Shown here one piece after another: positions 7,410-13,560 of a stretch of 13,571 nt of DNA; positions within the stretch are counted from its first letter, which is position 1, and every line of letters begins with the position of its first letter. The position numbers and the translations under genes were made by a program. Source of the DNA: an uncultured Lachnospiraceae bacterium (GTDB taxonomy: Bacteria; Bacillota; Clostridia; Lachnospirales; Lachnospiraceae); contig CAMPAP010000041.1 of NCBI GenBank assembly GCA_946631935.1, forward strand, positions 1 to 13,571, given 5' to 3'. The notes under the pieces are model-generated. The model was given only the letters and a program-made list of their open reading frames with translations. It ran no database searches and was not told where the DNA came from.

Positions 7410-7438
7410 CCTCCGTTCTGACTGCTTTAGCAGTCATT
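7410..7438 (-). repeat. Intercistronic hairpin repeat, copy A (carries the RNase gene's binding site)
   Basis: A 29-base element: GACTGC (7420-7425) and GCAGTC (7430-7435) form a perfect stem whose loop reads UAAA in the minus-strand RNA, followed by GAACGGAGG, which contains the ribosome binding site of the RNase gene. Copy B at 7472-7500 has the same layout and flanks. Confidence 0.75.
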
Positions 7439-7448
7439 TATTCACTGA

Positions 7449-7467
7449 GCGAAAGCTCTGCTTTCGC
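7449..7467 (-). repeat. Hairpin between the two repeat copies
   Basis: GCGAAAG (7449-7455) and CTTTCGC (7461-7467) pair perfectly with a 5-base loop. It is the middle one of three consecutive stem-loops in the 104-base gap between the anchored exoprotein gene and the RNase gene. It lacks a T-run on either side, so it is not a normal terminator. Confidence 0.65.
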
Positions 7468-7471
7468 ATGG

Positions 7472-7500
7472 CCTCCGTTCCGGCCGCTTTAGCGGCCATT
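7472..7500 (-). repeat. Intercistronic hairpin repeat, copy B
   Basis: Same 29-base layout as copy A: CCTCCGTTC, then GGCCGC (7482-7487) pairing with GCGGCC (7492-7497) across a TTTA loop, then ATT. Relative to copy A, two base pairs of the stem are changed on both sides so that pairing is kept. It also contains a GGAGG, here followed by an ATG only two bases away. Confidence 0.75.
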
Positions 7501-7508
7501 AATCAGAT

Positions 7509-8657
7509 TTAATCTGTAACTCCGGCATCTTCAAGGGTTCTGGGCTCCTGTCTTGGAACATCGGCAAGATACCATGTGCCATTCTGTTTGATGAAGATCC
7601 AGACGGCATCAGATCCCTCGTTTTTAGTCTGGTAAGCTGTGGAATTAAACTTGACCACAAGATCGAACTTAATATCGGCAGATACACAGTTGTCGCAGTA
7701 TGTTACAAAATTATCCGCACTGACATTGTAATAATTATAGGAGGTGATATGTGATGTGGGATAGAACATTGTCATTGCGGTGCTGAGTGATGATCTGTAC
7801 TCGGAACCGGGAAGCAGGTAATTATATACACCGCCTGAATTGACGCCTATGAAATGCTTTCCGTAAGCATCAACGATGGTGGGGATCATGGCATTGATCT
7901 CAGCCACGGTGGAGGCATCCGTCTGAAGAGGTGCGGTATATTCAAAACCATCCTGATTAAGAGTAACAGGGGTTCCGTCTGCAAGTGTTGCACTTACAAC
8001 AGGATCGTTCCAAAGGCCTGTTACCTGGTATGTCGTAAATGTGGGAACATGATCCATATAATCCGTAACATTTGCAATGAGGTCTATTCCCTTGACAACG
8101 GGATTTCCGTTTTCATCCTTCATCACATTCTCATTTGTAAGAGTCCTTCCGGATACATTCACAACAAAATCCGAAGGGACCGTTATGCTATATACATCGG
8201 TGGACATGCAGTATTCATCGGGATAGAACTTATCACATCCCCAGATATCCATGTCATAATCGTTTTGACCTGTGACCTTAAGAGTCACATCCGTAACAGG
8301 TTCTCCCCCGGCACTGATGACATAGCGGGGTACCTCAGCAGATGAAGCGGGGGATTCCTCAATGGTTATCTCCTTACCGCGTATCATATCTCTTATATGG
8401 GCTTCGTAATCAAAAATATTATAAAATGTTGAGTCCGTCACAAGATTGTCCGCACTCATGACAGTCTCTATGGTTCCCGTCTTGAAAGCATCCATAACCT
8501 CGGTGATGCCGTTGGAAGGAAGTGCGCTTTCATAAGCAACAAGATATCCCTTGAACCAGCGCAGGAAAAATATGATTCCTATGCATCCCACAAGGAAATA
8601 GATCAAAAGACCTATTCCAAAAAAACTTTTCTTTTTAGTACCACGTTTGGACATCAT
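7509..8657 (-). CDS. Membrane-anchored exoprotein of unknown function
   Basis: I do not recognise this 382-residue protein. A basic N-terminus (SKRGTKKK) and one hydrophobic segment at about residues 12-33 predict a single membrane anchor with the remaining 350 residues outside the cell. The outer part is rich in Thr, Val, Asp and Tyr and looks beta-rich. It ends in a segment (FVTYCDNCVSADIKFDLVVKF to DAVWIFIKQNGTWYLADV) whose style recalls NTF2-like folds. Two pairs of Cys residues could form disulfides. There are two ATGs (8657 and 8654) with AGAGGA (8662-8667) 4 and 7 bases away, so the second may be the real start. It lies 39 bases after the phosphodiester glycosidase gene, which suggests a linked cell-surface job. 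Confidence 0.75.
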   Translation of the reverse strand: MMSKRGTKKKSFFGIGLLIYFLVGCIGIIFFLRWFKGYLVAYESALPSNGITEVMDAFKTGTIETVMSADNLVTDSTFYNIFDYEAHIRDMIRGKEITIEESPASSAEVPRYVISAGGEPVTDVTLKVTGQNDYDMDIWGCDKFYPDEYCMSTDVYSITVPSDFVVNVSGRTLTNENVMKDENGNPVVKGIDLIANVTDYMDHVPTFTTYQVTGLWNDPVVSATLADGTPVTLNQDGFEYTAPLQTDASTVAEINAMIPTIVDAYGKHFIGVNSGGVYNYLLPGSEYRSSLSTAMTMFYPTSHITSYNYYNVSADNFVTYCDNCVSADIKFDLVVKFNSTAYQTKNEGSDAVWIFIKQNGTWYLADVPRQEPRTLEDAGVTD

Positions 8658-8673
8658 TAATTCCTCTGCTTAT

Positions 8674-8689
8674 ATCCGCCACGGCGGAT
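8674..8689 (-). repeat. Intercistronic hairpin before the exoprotein gene
   Basis: ATCCGC (8674-8679) and GCGGAT (8684-8689) form a perfect stem with a 4-base loop, 6 bases from the AGAGGA binding site. The 9-mer ATTTATTCA (8688-8696) flanks it, as at the hairpins near 7436 and 10955. Confidence 0.65.
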
Positions 8690-8696
8690 TTATTCA

Positions 8697-9809
8697 TCAT
8701 TTTCCGTTCATAAGTTCAAGCGCATCATAGGAGGTATTATCAGGAGTACTCCTTACAAGAAAAGCCGTAGGGCATCTTCTTGGTCCTGTAGGGGAGTAAG
8801 GGTTATTGACCGTGATCCCGTTATACTCCATCTGGGTTGATGTTCCTCCGTCAAGACATGCGGCATTTATCGCACCGTAATCCTGCATAATGTCGATCAT
8901 TTCCTTAAAGGTTGCGCCAAGGCTTGATGCCTGACGTCCGTCAATGGCGCACATAAGGATCGCACCGTCCGCACGCTGTCCTATGGCTGTACGGGGATTT
9001 TTTCCTCCTCCGTATACATCCACACTGGGCACCTCAAGAGGCTCGCCGTCAATGATCAGGAAAGGTCCTGTCTCATGCTTTACATGGACCGCATCCCTTA
9101 CATTAAGATCAAGAGCCTGTTTTACCGAATATCCTTTTAACAGGATGAGCTTGTTATCATTGGTAAGGCAGACGAGATTCCATTTTCCGATATCATTGTT
9201 TTCATATACGGGCTTGCCCTCGGTAATGACACCTCCCACAGGGCATGCGGTATAGCTGTAGGAACCCATATCGATGAACTCACCGCCGTTTACGCCTGCG
9301 ATGGCATCATATCTTGTACAGAATTTTTTGACCACGTCTCCGTCGCTTTCCCTGAACTGTTCAACGGTTCCCACAAAAACGGTTGAAGGGTCCTGAATGA
9401 CCATCATATATCCGTGATATGTTCCGCCATTGATCTCTTCGATGGTAATGGGCAGAGTTTCCTCGCCGCTTTCGGGAGCATCACTGATCTGTATAAGGTC
9501 CGTATTGGAAGCGGTTCCGTCCTCGGCTTCAGGCATGATATTCTCGGAAATGATACGGTCAAACTGTTCATCTCCAAGGAAAAGTCTGGGAAGCCATTTT
9601 AATGCGGATGTCTCATATGCAAACATCGCAAACTGGCTCCTGAAGGCCGGGCTTGGTCCGTGAAGAGCAAGGAAACAGGTTCCGAGCAAAAGGATCAGTA
9701 CAAGTAAAAGTGTAACTCCGATAACTGCAAGCGTTCTCAGGAAAACCTTCAGAACGATCTTTACGACTCCGGATCCGGAGCCTCTCATTTTTTTATTGCG
9801 CAATGACAT
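8697..9809 (-). CDS. Membrane-anchored phosphodiester glycosidase (NAGPA domain) family protein
   Basis: A 370-residue protein with a basic N-terminus and one long hydrophobic anchor (about 23-49). An acidic linker follows, then a NAGPA-type domain, related to the human uncovering enzyme and found in bacterial exopolysaccharide-associated proteins. Hallmarks are AIAGVNGGEF (170-178), KNPRTAIGQRADGAILMCAIDGRQ (270-293) and the YGAINAACLDGGTSTQM segment (311-327). Family members remove GlcNAc from phosphodiester-linked glycans, so a role in trimming or modifying wall or surface polymers outside the cell is likely. The start has AAAGG 9 bases upstream. It is separated by 48 bases from the GT2-GtrA gene, whose product probably builds lipid-linked sugars, and by 39 bases from the next anchored protein. 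Confidence 0.87.
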   Translation of the reverse strand: MSLRNKKMRGSGSGVVKIVLKVFLRTLAVIGVTLLLVLILLLGTCFLALHGPSPAFRSQFAMFAYETSALKWLPRLFLGDEQFDRIISENIMPEAEDGTASNTDLIQISDAPESGEETLPITIEEINGGTYHGYMMVIQDPSTVFVGTVEQFRESDGDVVKKFCTRYDAIAGVNGGEFIDMGSYSYTACPVGGVITEGKPVYENNDIGKWNLVCLTNDNKLILLKGYSVKQALDLNVRDAVHVKHETGPFLIIDGEPLEVPSVDVYGGGKNPRTAIGQRADGAILMCAIDGRQASSLGATFKEMIDIMQDYGAINAACLDGGTSTQMEYNGITVNNPYSPTGPRRCPTAFLVRSTPDNTSYDALELMNGK

Positions 9810-9838
9810 TTGTTATTACCTTTCTGCGTATATCACCG

Positions 9839-9850
9839 GGCTTTTAAGCC
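9839..9850 (-). repeat. Small intercistronic hairpin before the NAGPA gene
   Basis: GGCT (9839-9842) and AGCC (9847-9850) pair around a loop that reads UAAA in the transcript. The loop is the same as in the two hairpins before the RNase gene. It lies in the 48-base gap between the GT2-GtrA stop and the NAGPA binding site. Confidence 0.45.
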
Positions 9851-9857
9851 TTGATTA

Positions 9858-10925
9858 TCATTTTTTAAATACCCAGTTTCTCTGGATCTTAAAACTTATG
9901 AAAAACAGTACGGTATCCACTACTGCTTTTATCAGGGTCTTGAGCCAGTCACTCTCCGCACGGAAAACAGTTGTAAAAAGAGCAACAAGTGCAAGGGATG
10001 CAAGAAGCTGGCATACAGCAAGGACCGCATATTTCAAAGCGCTTTTTCCCGTATCACCGTCATGGGAAAAAACAGCTTTTTTATTGATGATAAAATTGCA
10101 TACTGCCGAGATGATCCTGGCAAGAGTTCCTGCAACGGTGGAACGAAGTGCCGCATCTAAAAGCTTTGGTATAAATGCAAGGATCACTCTGAATGCAGCA
10201 AGGTCTATTATACACGAAATAACAGAGCTTGCAGCGAACTTAAGGATCACACCGTATATCCTTGCAGAATCCCTAAGGGGATGGAAATGTGAAGTCTGGT
10301 TATCATCGATATAAACCGTCTCTATGGAAACTTCAGCATATGGGATCCTGTCGGTACCTATCCTGAGAAGCTGATTGGTCTCATATTCGTATCTGTCCCC
10401 TTCAACTTTCGTCATATACTCCAAAAGATCAAAGGGAACGGCACGAAGTCCGGTCTGAGTGTCTGATACCTTTATCCCGCAAACATACTTGAACACGTTC
10501 CTTGTGATCACATTTCCGAGTCTGCTTCTTAAGGGAACCTGGGGAAGTGAAAAATCCCTGCATCCTATGACAAAACATTTTCCGGAGATCATCTTATCGA
10601 TACATTTTGCCGCATCTTCGGGAGTGTGCTGTCCGTCTCCGTCAACCGTGACAACACCTAAGGAATCCTTCCTCTCCTTAAGGACATATTCAAACGCGGT
10701 CTTCATGGCACGTCCTTTTCCCTTGTTTATATCATGGGTAAGGACCGTAATGTTGTCCGGATACTTTTCTTTTATCTTTTCGAATTCTTTACGGCAGGTT
10801 TCATTTGAACCGTCATCTACAAGGATAACGTCGGTAAAACCCTTCTCTATCATTCCGGCTGCTGTCCCCATAAGTTTTTCATCCGGATTAAGCGACGGAA
10901 TGATCACCTGAACATTGTTGTACAT
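9858..10925 (-). CDS. Bifunctional GT2 glycosyltransferase with C-terminal GtrA domain
   Basis: A 355-residue fusion. Residues 1-220 are a GT-A fold family 2 transferase: VQVIIPSLN at the start, VILVDDGSN (33-41), the metal-binding DGDGQH (D95, D97), and the VSDTQTGLRAVP segment typical of dolichyl/polyprenyl-phosphate sugar transferases. From about 228 to the end come hydrophobic helices ending in FKIQRNWVFKK, the pattern of GtrA proteins, thought to flip polyprenyl-phosphate sugars across the membrane. The protein probably makes and moves a polyprenyl-phosphate hexose for surface glycan decoration; the sugar is not known. The start at 10925 has GGGGGA just upstream; a longer frame to 10964 would run through a hairpin. 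It is the first gene of the minus-strand run and lies opposite the PAP2 gene. Confidence 0.9.
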   Translation of the reverse strand: MYNNVQVIIPSLNPDEKLMGTAAGMIEKGFTDVILVDDGSNETCRKEFEKIKEKYPDNITVLTHDINKGKGRAMKTAFEYVLKERKDSLGVVTVDGDGQHTPEDAAKCIDKMISGKCFVIGCRDFSLPQVPLRSRLGNVITRNVFKYVCGIKVSDTQTGLRAVPFDLLEYMTKVEGDRYEYETNQLLRIGTDRIPYAEVSIETVYIDDNQTSHFHPLRDSARIYGVILKFAASSVISCIIDLAAFRVILAFIPKLLDAALRSTVAGTLARIISAVCNFIINKKAVFSHDGDTGKSALKYAVLAVCQLLASLALVALFTTVFRAESDWLKTLIKAVVDTVLFFISFKIQRNWVFKK

Positions 10926-10934
10926 ATTTCCCCC

Positions 10935-10955
10935 TGCCTGCATACTGCACAGGCA
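10935..10955 (-). repeat. 5' leader hairpin before the GT2-GtrA gene
   Basis: TGCCTG (10935-10940) pairs with CAGGCA (10950-10955) around a 9-base loop, ending directly before the GGGGGA binding site. The 9-mer ATTTATTCA (10955-10963) flanks it as in two other leaders of this run. Confidence 0.6.
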
Positions 10956-10981
10956 TTTATTCATGACTTAAAAGCTTTTCT

Positions 10982-11009
10982 TTCACAGCGCAAGTATATG
11001 TGATAATAT
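10982..11009 (+). promoter_or_regulatory. Promoter of the PAP2 gene
   Basis: TTCACA (10982-10987, 5/6 match) is followed after 16 bases by TAATAT (11004-11009, 4/6); an overlapping GATAAT at 11002-11007 preceded by TGT is an alternative extended -10. The site lies in the divergent gap, about 50 bases before the PAP2 start. No equally clear promoter was found for the opposite GT2-GtrA gene. Confidence 0.45.
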
Positions 11010-11056
11010 ATTTAATACATTTCAAAATTAAGTACACGAAAGGAATGAAATTTACT

Positions 11057-11662
11057 ATGGACTCATTTTTATCAATGCCCTGGGACGGAGCGTTCCTCAT
11101 CTGGATTCAGGAGAATTTAAGGAGTGATCTTCTTACCCCTGTAATGACTTTCATCACCCGTCTCGGAGATAAGGGAATATTCTGGATAATCACTGCGATC
11201 ATACTTCTCTTTTTCAGAAAGACCCGTTCTCTCGGAATAATGGCCTTCATGGCTCTCATGCTTTCGGTTCTCATAAACAACGTGATGATCAAGCCCTCGG
11301 TTGCAAGGATCCGTCCTTATGAAGTCATTGACGGATTAAAGCTCCTTATCGAAAAACAGCATGATCCTTCATTTCCATCAGGCCACTCCGGAGCTTCATT
11401 TGCGGCAGCCGTTGTTTACATGAGAAAAGGTCCCAAAAAGCTTGGCATTCCCTCAATCATCATTGCTTTCCTTATCGCGTTTTCAAGGCTCTATGTCGGT
11501 GTACACTATCCTACCGACGTTATATGCGGTATCATTACGGGTACATGCTGTGCTGTGATCTCCATAATGATCTGGAAGATCGTTTCCGAAAAGCTTCCCG
11601 AAAAAACCGCTTATCTTTTAGGCGCAAACAATACTAAAAAAGACGAAAACACTATTGCATAA
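11057..11662 (+). CDS. PAP2 family phosphatase, probably acting on polyprenyl (pyro)phosphate
   Basis: A 201-residue multi-helix membrane protein with the three-part PAP2 signature: KPSVARIRP (K79 to P87, the KxxxxxxRP motif), FPSGHSG (PSGH, 107-110) and SRLYVGVHYPTD (S143, R144, H150, D154). These residues form the phosphatase active site at the membrane face. Family members remove phosphate from undecaprenyl pyrophosphate or phosphatidyl lipids. Being divergent from a GT2-GtrA gene favours recycling of the polyprenyl carrier, which is inference. The start is uncertain: AAAGGA (11039-11044) abuts an ATG at 11045 and is 12 bases from the ATG at 11057. The protein from 11057 begins MDSFLSMPWDGAF, like relatives. 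An upstream GTG at 11000 lies in the promoter and is rejected. A run of T follows the stop codon, but I see no hairpin. Confidence 0.9.
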   Translation: MDSFLSMPWDGAFLIWIQENLRSDLLTPVMTFITRLGDKGIFWIITAIILLFFRKTRSLGIMAFMALMLSVLINNVMIKPSVARIRPYEVIDGLKLLIEKQHDPSFPSGHSGASFAAAVVYMRKGPKKLGIPSIIIAFLIAFSRLYVGVHYPTDVICGIITGTCCAVISIMIWKIVSEKLPEKTAYLLGANNTKKDENTIA

Positions 11663-11679
11663 ATTTTTTTTAAATACTG

Positions 11680-11708
11680 TTGACAAAGAACAATCTTTTT
11701 AGTATATT
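11680..11708 (+). promoter_or_regulatory. Promoter of tRNA-Gly
   Basis: A perfect TTGACA (11680-11685), a 17-base spacer and TATATT (11703-11708, 5/6). It is the strongest promoter match in the window, as expected for a stable RNA gene. The predicted start is near 11715, just before the leader hairpin. Confidence 0.85.
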
Positions 11709-11713
11709 AACTT

Positions 11714-11731
11714 TTGTCGTGCAAACGACAA
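11714..11731 (+). other. Hairpin in the 5' leader of pre-tRNA-Gly
   Basis: TTGTCGT (11714-11720) and ACGACAA (11725-11731) form a perfect 7-bp stem closed by a GCAA tetraloop of the stable GNRA class. One base separates it from the mature tRNA end at 11733, so nearly the whole leader would be this hairpin. Confidence 0.6.
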
Positions 11732-11732
11732 T

Positions 11733-11805
11733 GCGACAGTAGCTTAGTTGGTAAAGCGCCACCTTGCCAAGGTGGAGACCGCGGGTTCGAGCCCCGTCTG
11801 TCGCT
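11733..11805 (+). tRNA. tRNA-Gly (anticodon GCC)
   Basis: A 73-base cloverleaf. The acceptor stem GCGACAG (11733-11739) pairs perfectly with CTGTCGC (11798-11804), with U as the discriminator base (11805), as usual for bacterial tRNA-Gly. The D-arm region reads TAGCTTAGTTGGTAAAGC. The anticodon stem CCACC/GGTGG holds the loop TTGCCAA with GCC at 11766-11768, reading GGC and GGU. The T-arm has loop TTCGAGC. The CCA end is not encoded and must be added by the CCA-adding enzyme. Confidence 0.97.
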
Positions 11806-11813
11806 TTTCTCAT

Positions 11814-11837
11814 GTCCGGATTTTCCGGGCTTTTTTT
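11814..11837 (+). terminator. Rho-independent terminator of tRNA-Gly
   Basis: GTCCGGA (11814-11820) pairs with TCCGGGC (11824-11830), one pair being G-U, across a 3-base loop. Seven T residues follow. It lies 8 bases after the tRNA and ends before the convergent GH3-like gene. Confidence 0.88.
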
Positions 11838-11844
11838 ATGCCGG

Positions 11845-13560
11845 TCAATAGGTTACTCCGGTGAGATCCACTCCCATAAGTGAAGCTTTGGCTTCATACT
11901 GGCTCTTTAACTCTTCGTACTTATCGGCATATCTTATTCTGTAAAGCCTTATCAGCGCATCGTTGATCCTCTCCTCGGAAACAACTCCGCTTCCGACAGC
12001 CTGTAAGATTCCCTCAGCAGCAGCCTTGGGATCCGAAGGACAGCAGATAACGTCACATCCTGCCTTAAGTGCCATTACAGCACTGTCGCCTGAAGTGTAA
12101 TACGCCGTGATGGCAGCATCATTCAAAGGTCCGCTTATGATGACTCCCTCATATTTGAGCTCATCTCTCAAAACGCCGGTAACAGTCTTCTCGGAAAGAG
12201 AAGAAGGAAGCATGTCGGAATCTATGGAAGGATAGATGACATTACTCATCTGGATCATTCCCGCTCCTGCATTTATTGCAGAAAGCCATACCTGGAATTC
12301 CTGACTCCTGAAATCATCAAGGGATCTGTCACAGGAAGCTCTTCCGGCCGCGGGGTTTGCAGAAGATGCGGCAAGTGAAGGAAATGATTTATATGCCGCT
12401 ATAACTCCACCCTCCGACAGTCCGTCTGCCATACCCGTAACATAGGGAGTTATGACGGATGCATCATTGCCATAGGTGGTATTACTCTGAGTTCCCCCGG
12501 GCACAACATCAAGGTCGCAGACAGGTGCAAAATCAACGCTTATTCCTGCACTGCTAAGACCTGTACCGATGGCGTTTCCCACGGAATGTATTGATTCTAC
12601 GCTTGCGGTTGCGGCTGCATCCTTGGGGGACATGGCACCGTTTATAAGTCCGCATCCCACAAGACCGGACTCATTAAGTCCTGTCTCCGAAGTACAGAAA
12701 AAGATGGGGTACTTTGCAAGTGAGGGAGTCTTTTCCAGCATCTGAACAAACTGCTCAGAACTGTTCACATTTCTTGCAGAATAGATGATCCCTCCGGGAC
12801 AGAATTCTTCAAGAGCCCTGGCAGTTCCGTCCCCCGCTACCAAAACCCTGTCAACACCCGTAAGGGATTCCGGAGTAACGAACATGATACCCTGAATCTT
12901 TTCTTCAAGAGTCATGGGATCAATGGTAAGATGTATCGCTTCATCAAGCTGTTCTATAGGAGTCTGGCCGAGATCTTCAACAGTATAAACAGGCTCTTCG
13001 ACCACAGCCGTCTCTTCCGTGACTGCTGCAGCCTCTTCTTCGATGCGCTGCTGCTCGAGAAGTGCCTCAGCCTCAGCTGCTGCCTTCTTCTCACCCGATA
13101 CCTTTATGATCTTTCTTACGCCGAAAAATATACCGAGGCCGATAACAAGGACAAAGGCCACAAGAACCGCATATGCAAGAACCTGCTGACGGATCCTTCT
13201 CTTTCTTCTGGCTTCACGTCTGAGCCTCTCGCTCTCGGTCTGTGCCTTGAGGTTATTCCTGTTTACCTTATACTTTTTATCTTCATCGTGAGTGATGACT
13301 TTTATCTTATCGTCATTCTTATCTTCAGAAGACTCTTTTGTCTCTTCAGACGGGCTTTCTTCATCTGCATCAGATTCCTCTGCGCCTGCGTTTTCCGCAC
13401 CTGACGCCTTGTTTTCGGAGACTGTATCACCCGAAGCCATGTCATCCGAAGATACGTCATCTGAAGTCGCGTCATCTGAAGACACGTCATCTGAAGACAC
13501 GTCATCTGAAGACATGTCATCTGAAGACACGTCATCTGAAGGCGCGTCATCTGAAGACAC
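11845..13560 (-). CDS. Membrane-anchored GH3 (NagZ-like) protein, probably catalytically inactive
   Basis: Numbered from a GTG at 13560, 571 residues. Residues 1-90 are very acidic, with SSDDV repeats. A basic stretch (111-125) precedes one membrane helix (about 127-148), and then comes a coiled, Glu/Ala-rich stalk (about 155-190). Residues 215-545 follow the GH3 beta-N-acetylglucosaminidase pattern: MTLEEKIQGIM, GGIIY, GISVDFAPVCDLD (339-351), a degenerate KxFP segment, MSNVIYPSID, and LPSSLSEKTVTGVLRDELKYEGVIIS. The conserved KHFPGHG reads KSFPSLA (391-397), and the SDDL-type segment holding the nucleophile Asp reads SGPL (476-479), so hydrolysis is unlikely; a binding role is inferred. The true start is uncertain: an in-frame TGA lies at 13567-13569, no good binding site is visible, and the repeat reaches the window edge. 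Confidence 0.82.
   Translation of the reverse strand: MSSDDAPSDDVSSDDMSSDDVSSDDVSSDDATSDDVSSDDMASGDTVSENKASGAENAGAEESDADEESPSEETKESSEDKNDDKIKVITHDEDKKYKVNRNNLKAQTESERLRREARRKRRIRQQVLAYAVLVAFVLVIGLGIFFGVRKIIKVSGEKKAAAEAEALLEQQRIEEEAAAVTEETAVVEEPVYTVEDLGQTPIEQLDEAIHLTIDPMTLEEKIQGIMFVTPESLTGVDRVLVAGDGTARALEEFCPGGIIYSARNVNSSEQFVQMLEKTPSLAKYPIFFCTSETGLNESGLVGCGLINGAMSPKDAAATASVESIHSVGNAIGTGLSSAGISVDFAPVCDLDVVPGGTQSNTTYGNDASVITPYVTGMADGLSEGGVIAAYKSFPSLAASSANPAAGRASCDRSLDDFRSQEFQVWLSAINAGAGMIQMSNVIYPSIDSDMLPSSLSEKTVTGVLRDELKYEGVIISGPLNDAAITAYYTSGDSAVMALKAGCDVICCPSDPKAAAEGILQAVGSGVVSEERINDALIRLYRIRYADKYEELKSQYEAKASLMGVDLTGVTY

Noticed and set aside
7449..7467. Middle hairpin before the RNase gene as a transcription terminator
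   Set aside because: Neither strand shows a T-run after the stem, so it is better seen as an intercistronic RNA structure.
7410..7500. The repeated palindromes as a CRISPR array
   Set aside because: Only two copies exist, they differ in sequence within the stems, and one holds a ribosome binding site. There are no cas genes nearby.
9796..10314. A 172-codon open frame on the plus strand
   Set aside because: It is antisense to the GtrA part of the glycosyltransferase gene, with no binding site and no recognisable protein features.
11661..11675. Run of T after the PAP2 stop as a terminator
   Set aside because: Eight T are present, but no GC-rich hairpin precedes them, so a Rho-independent terminator is not supported.
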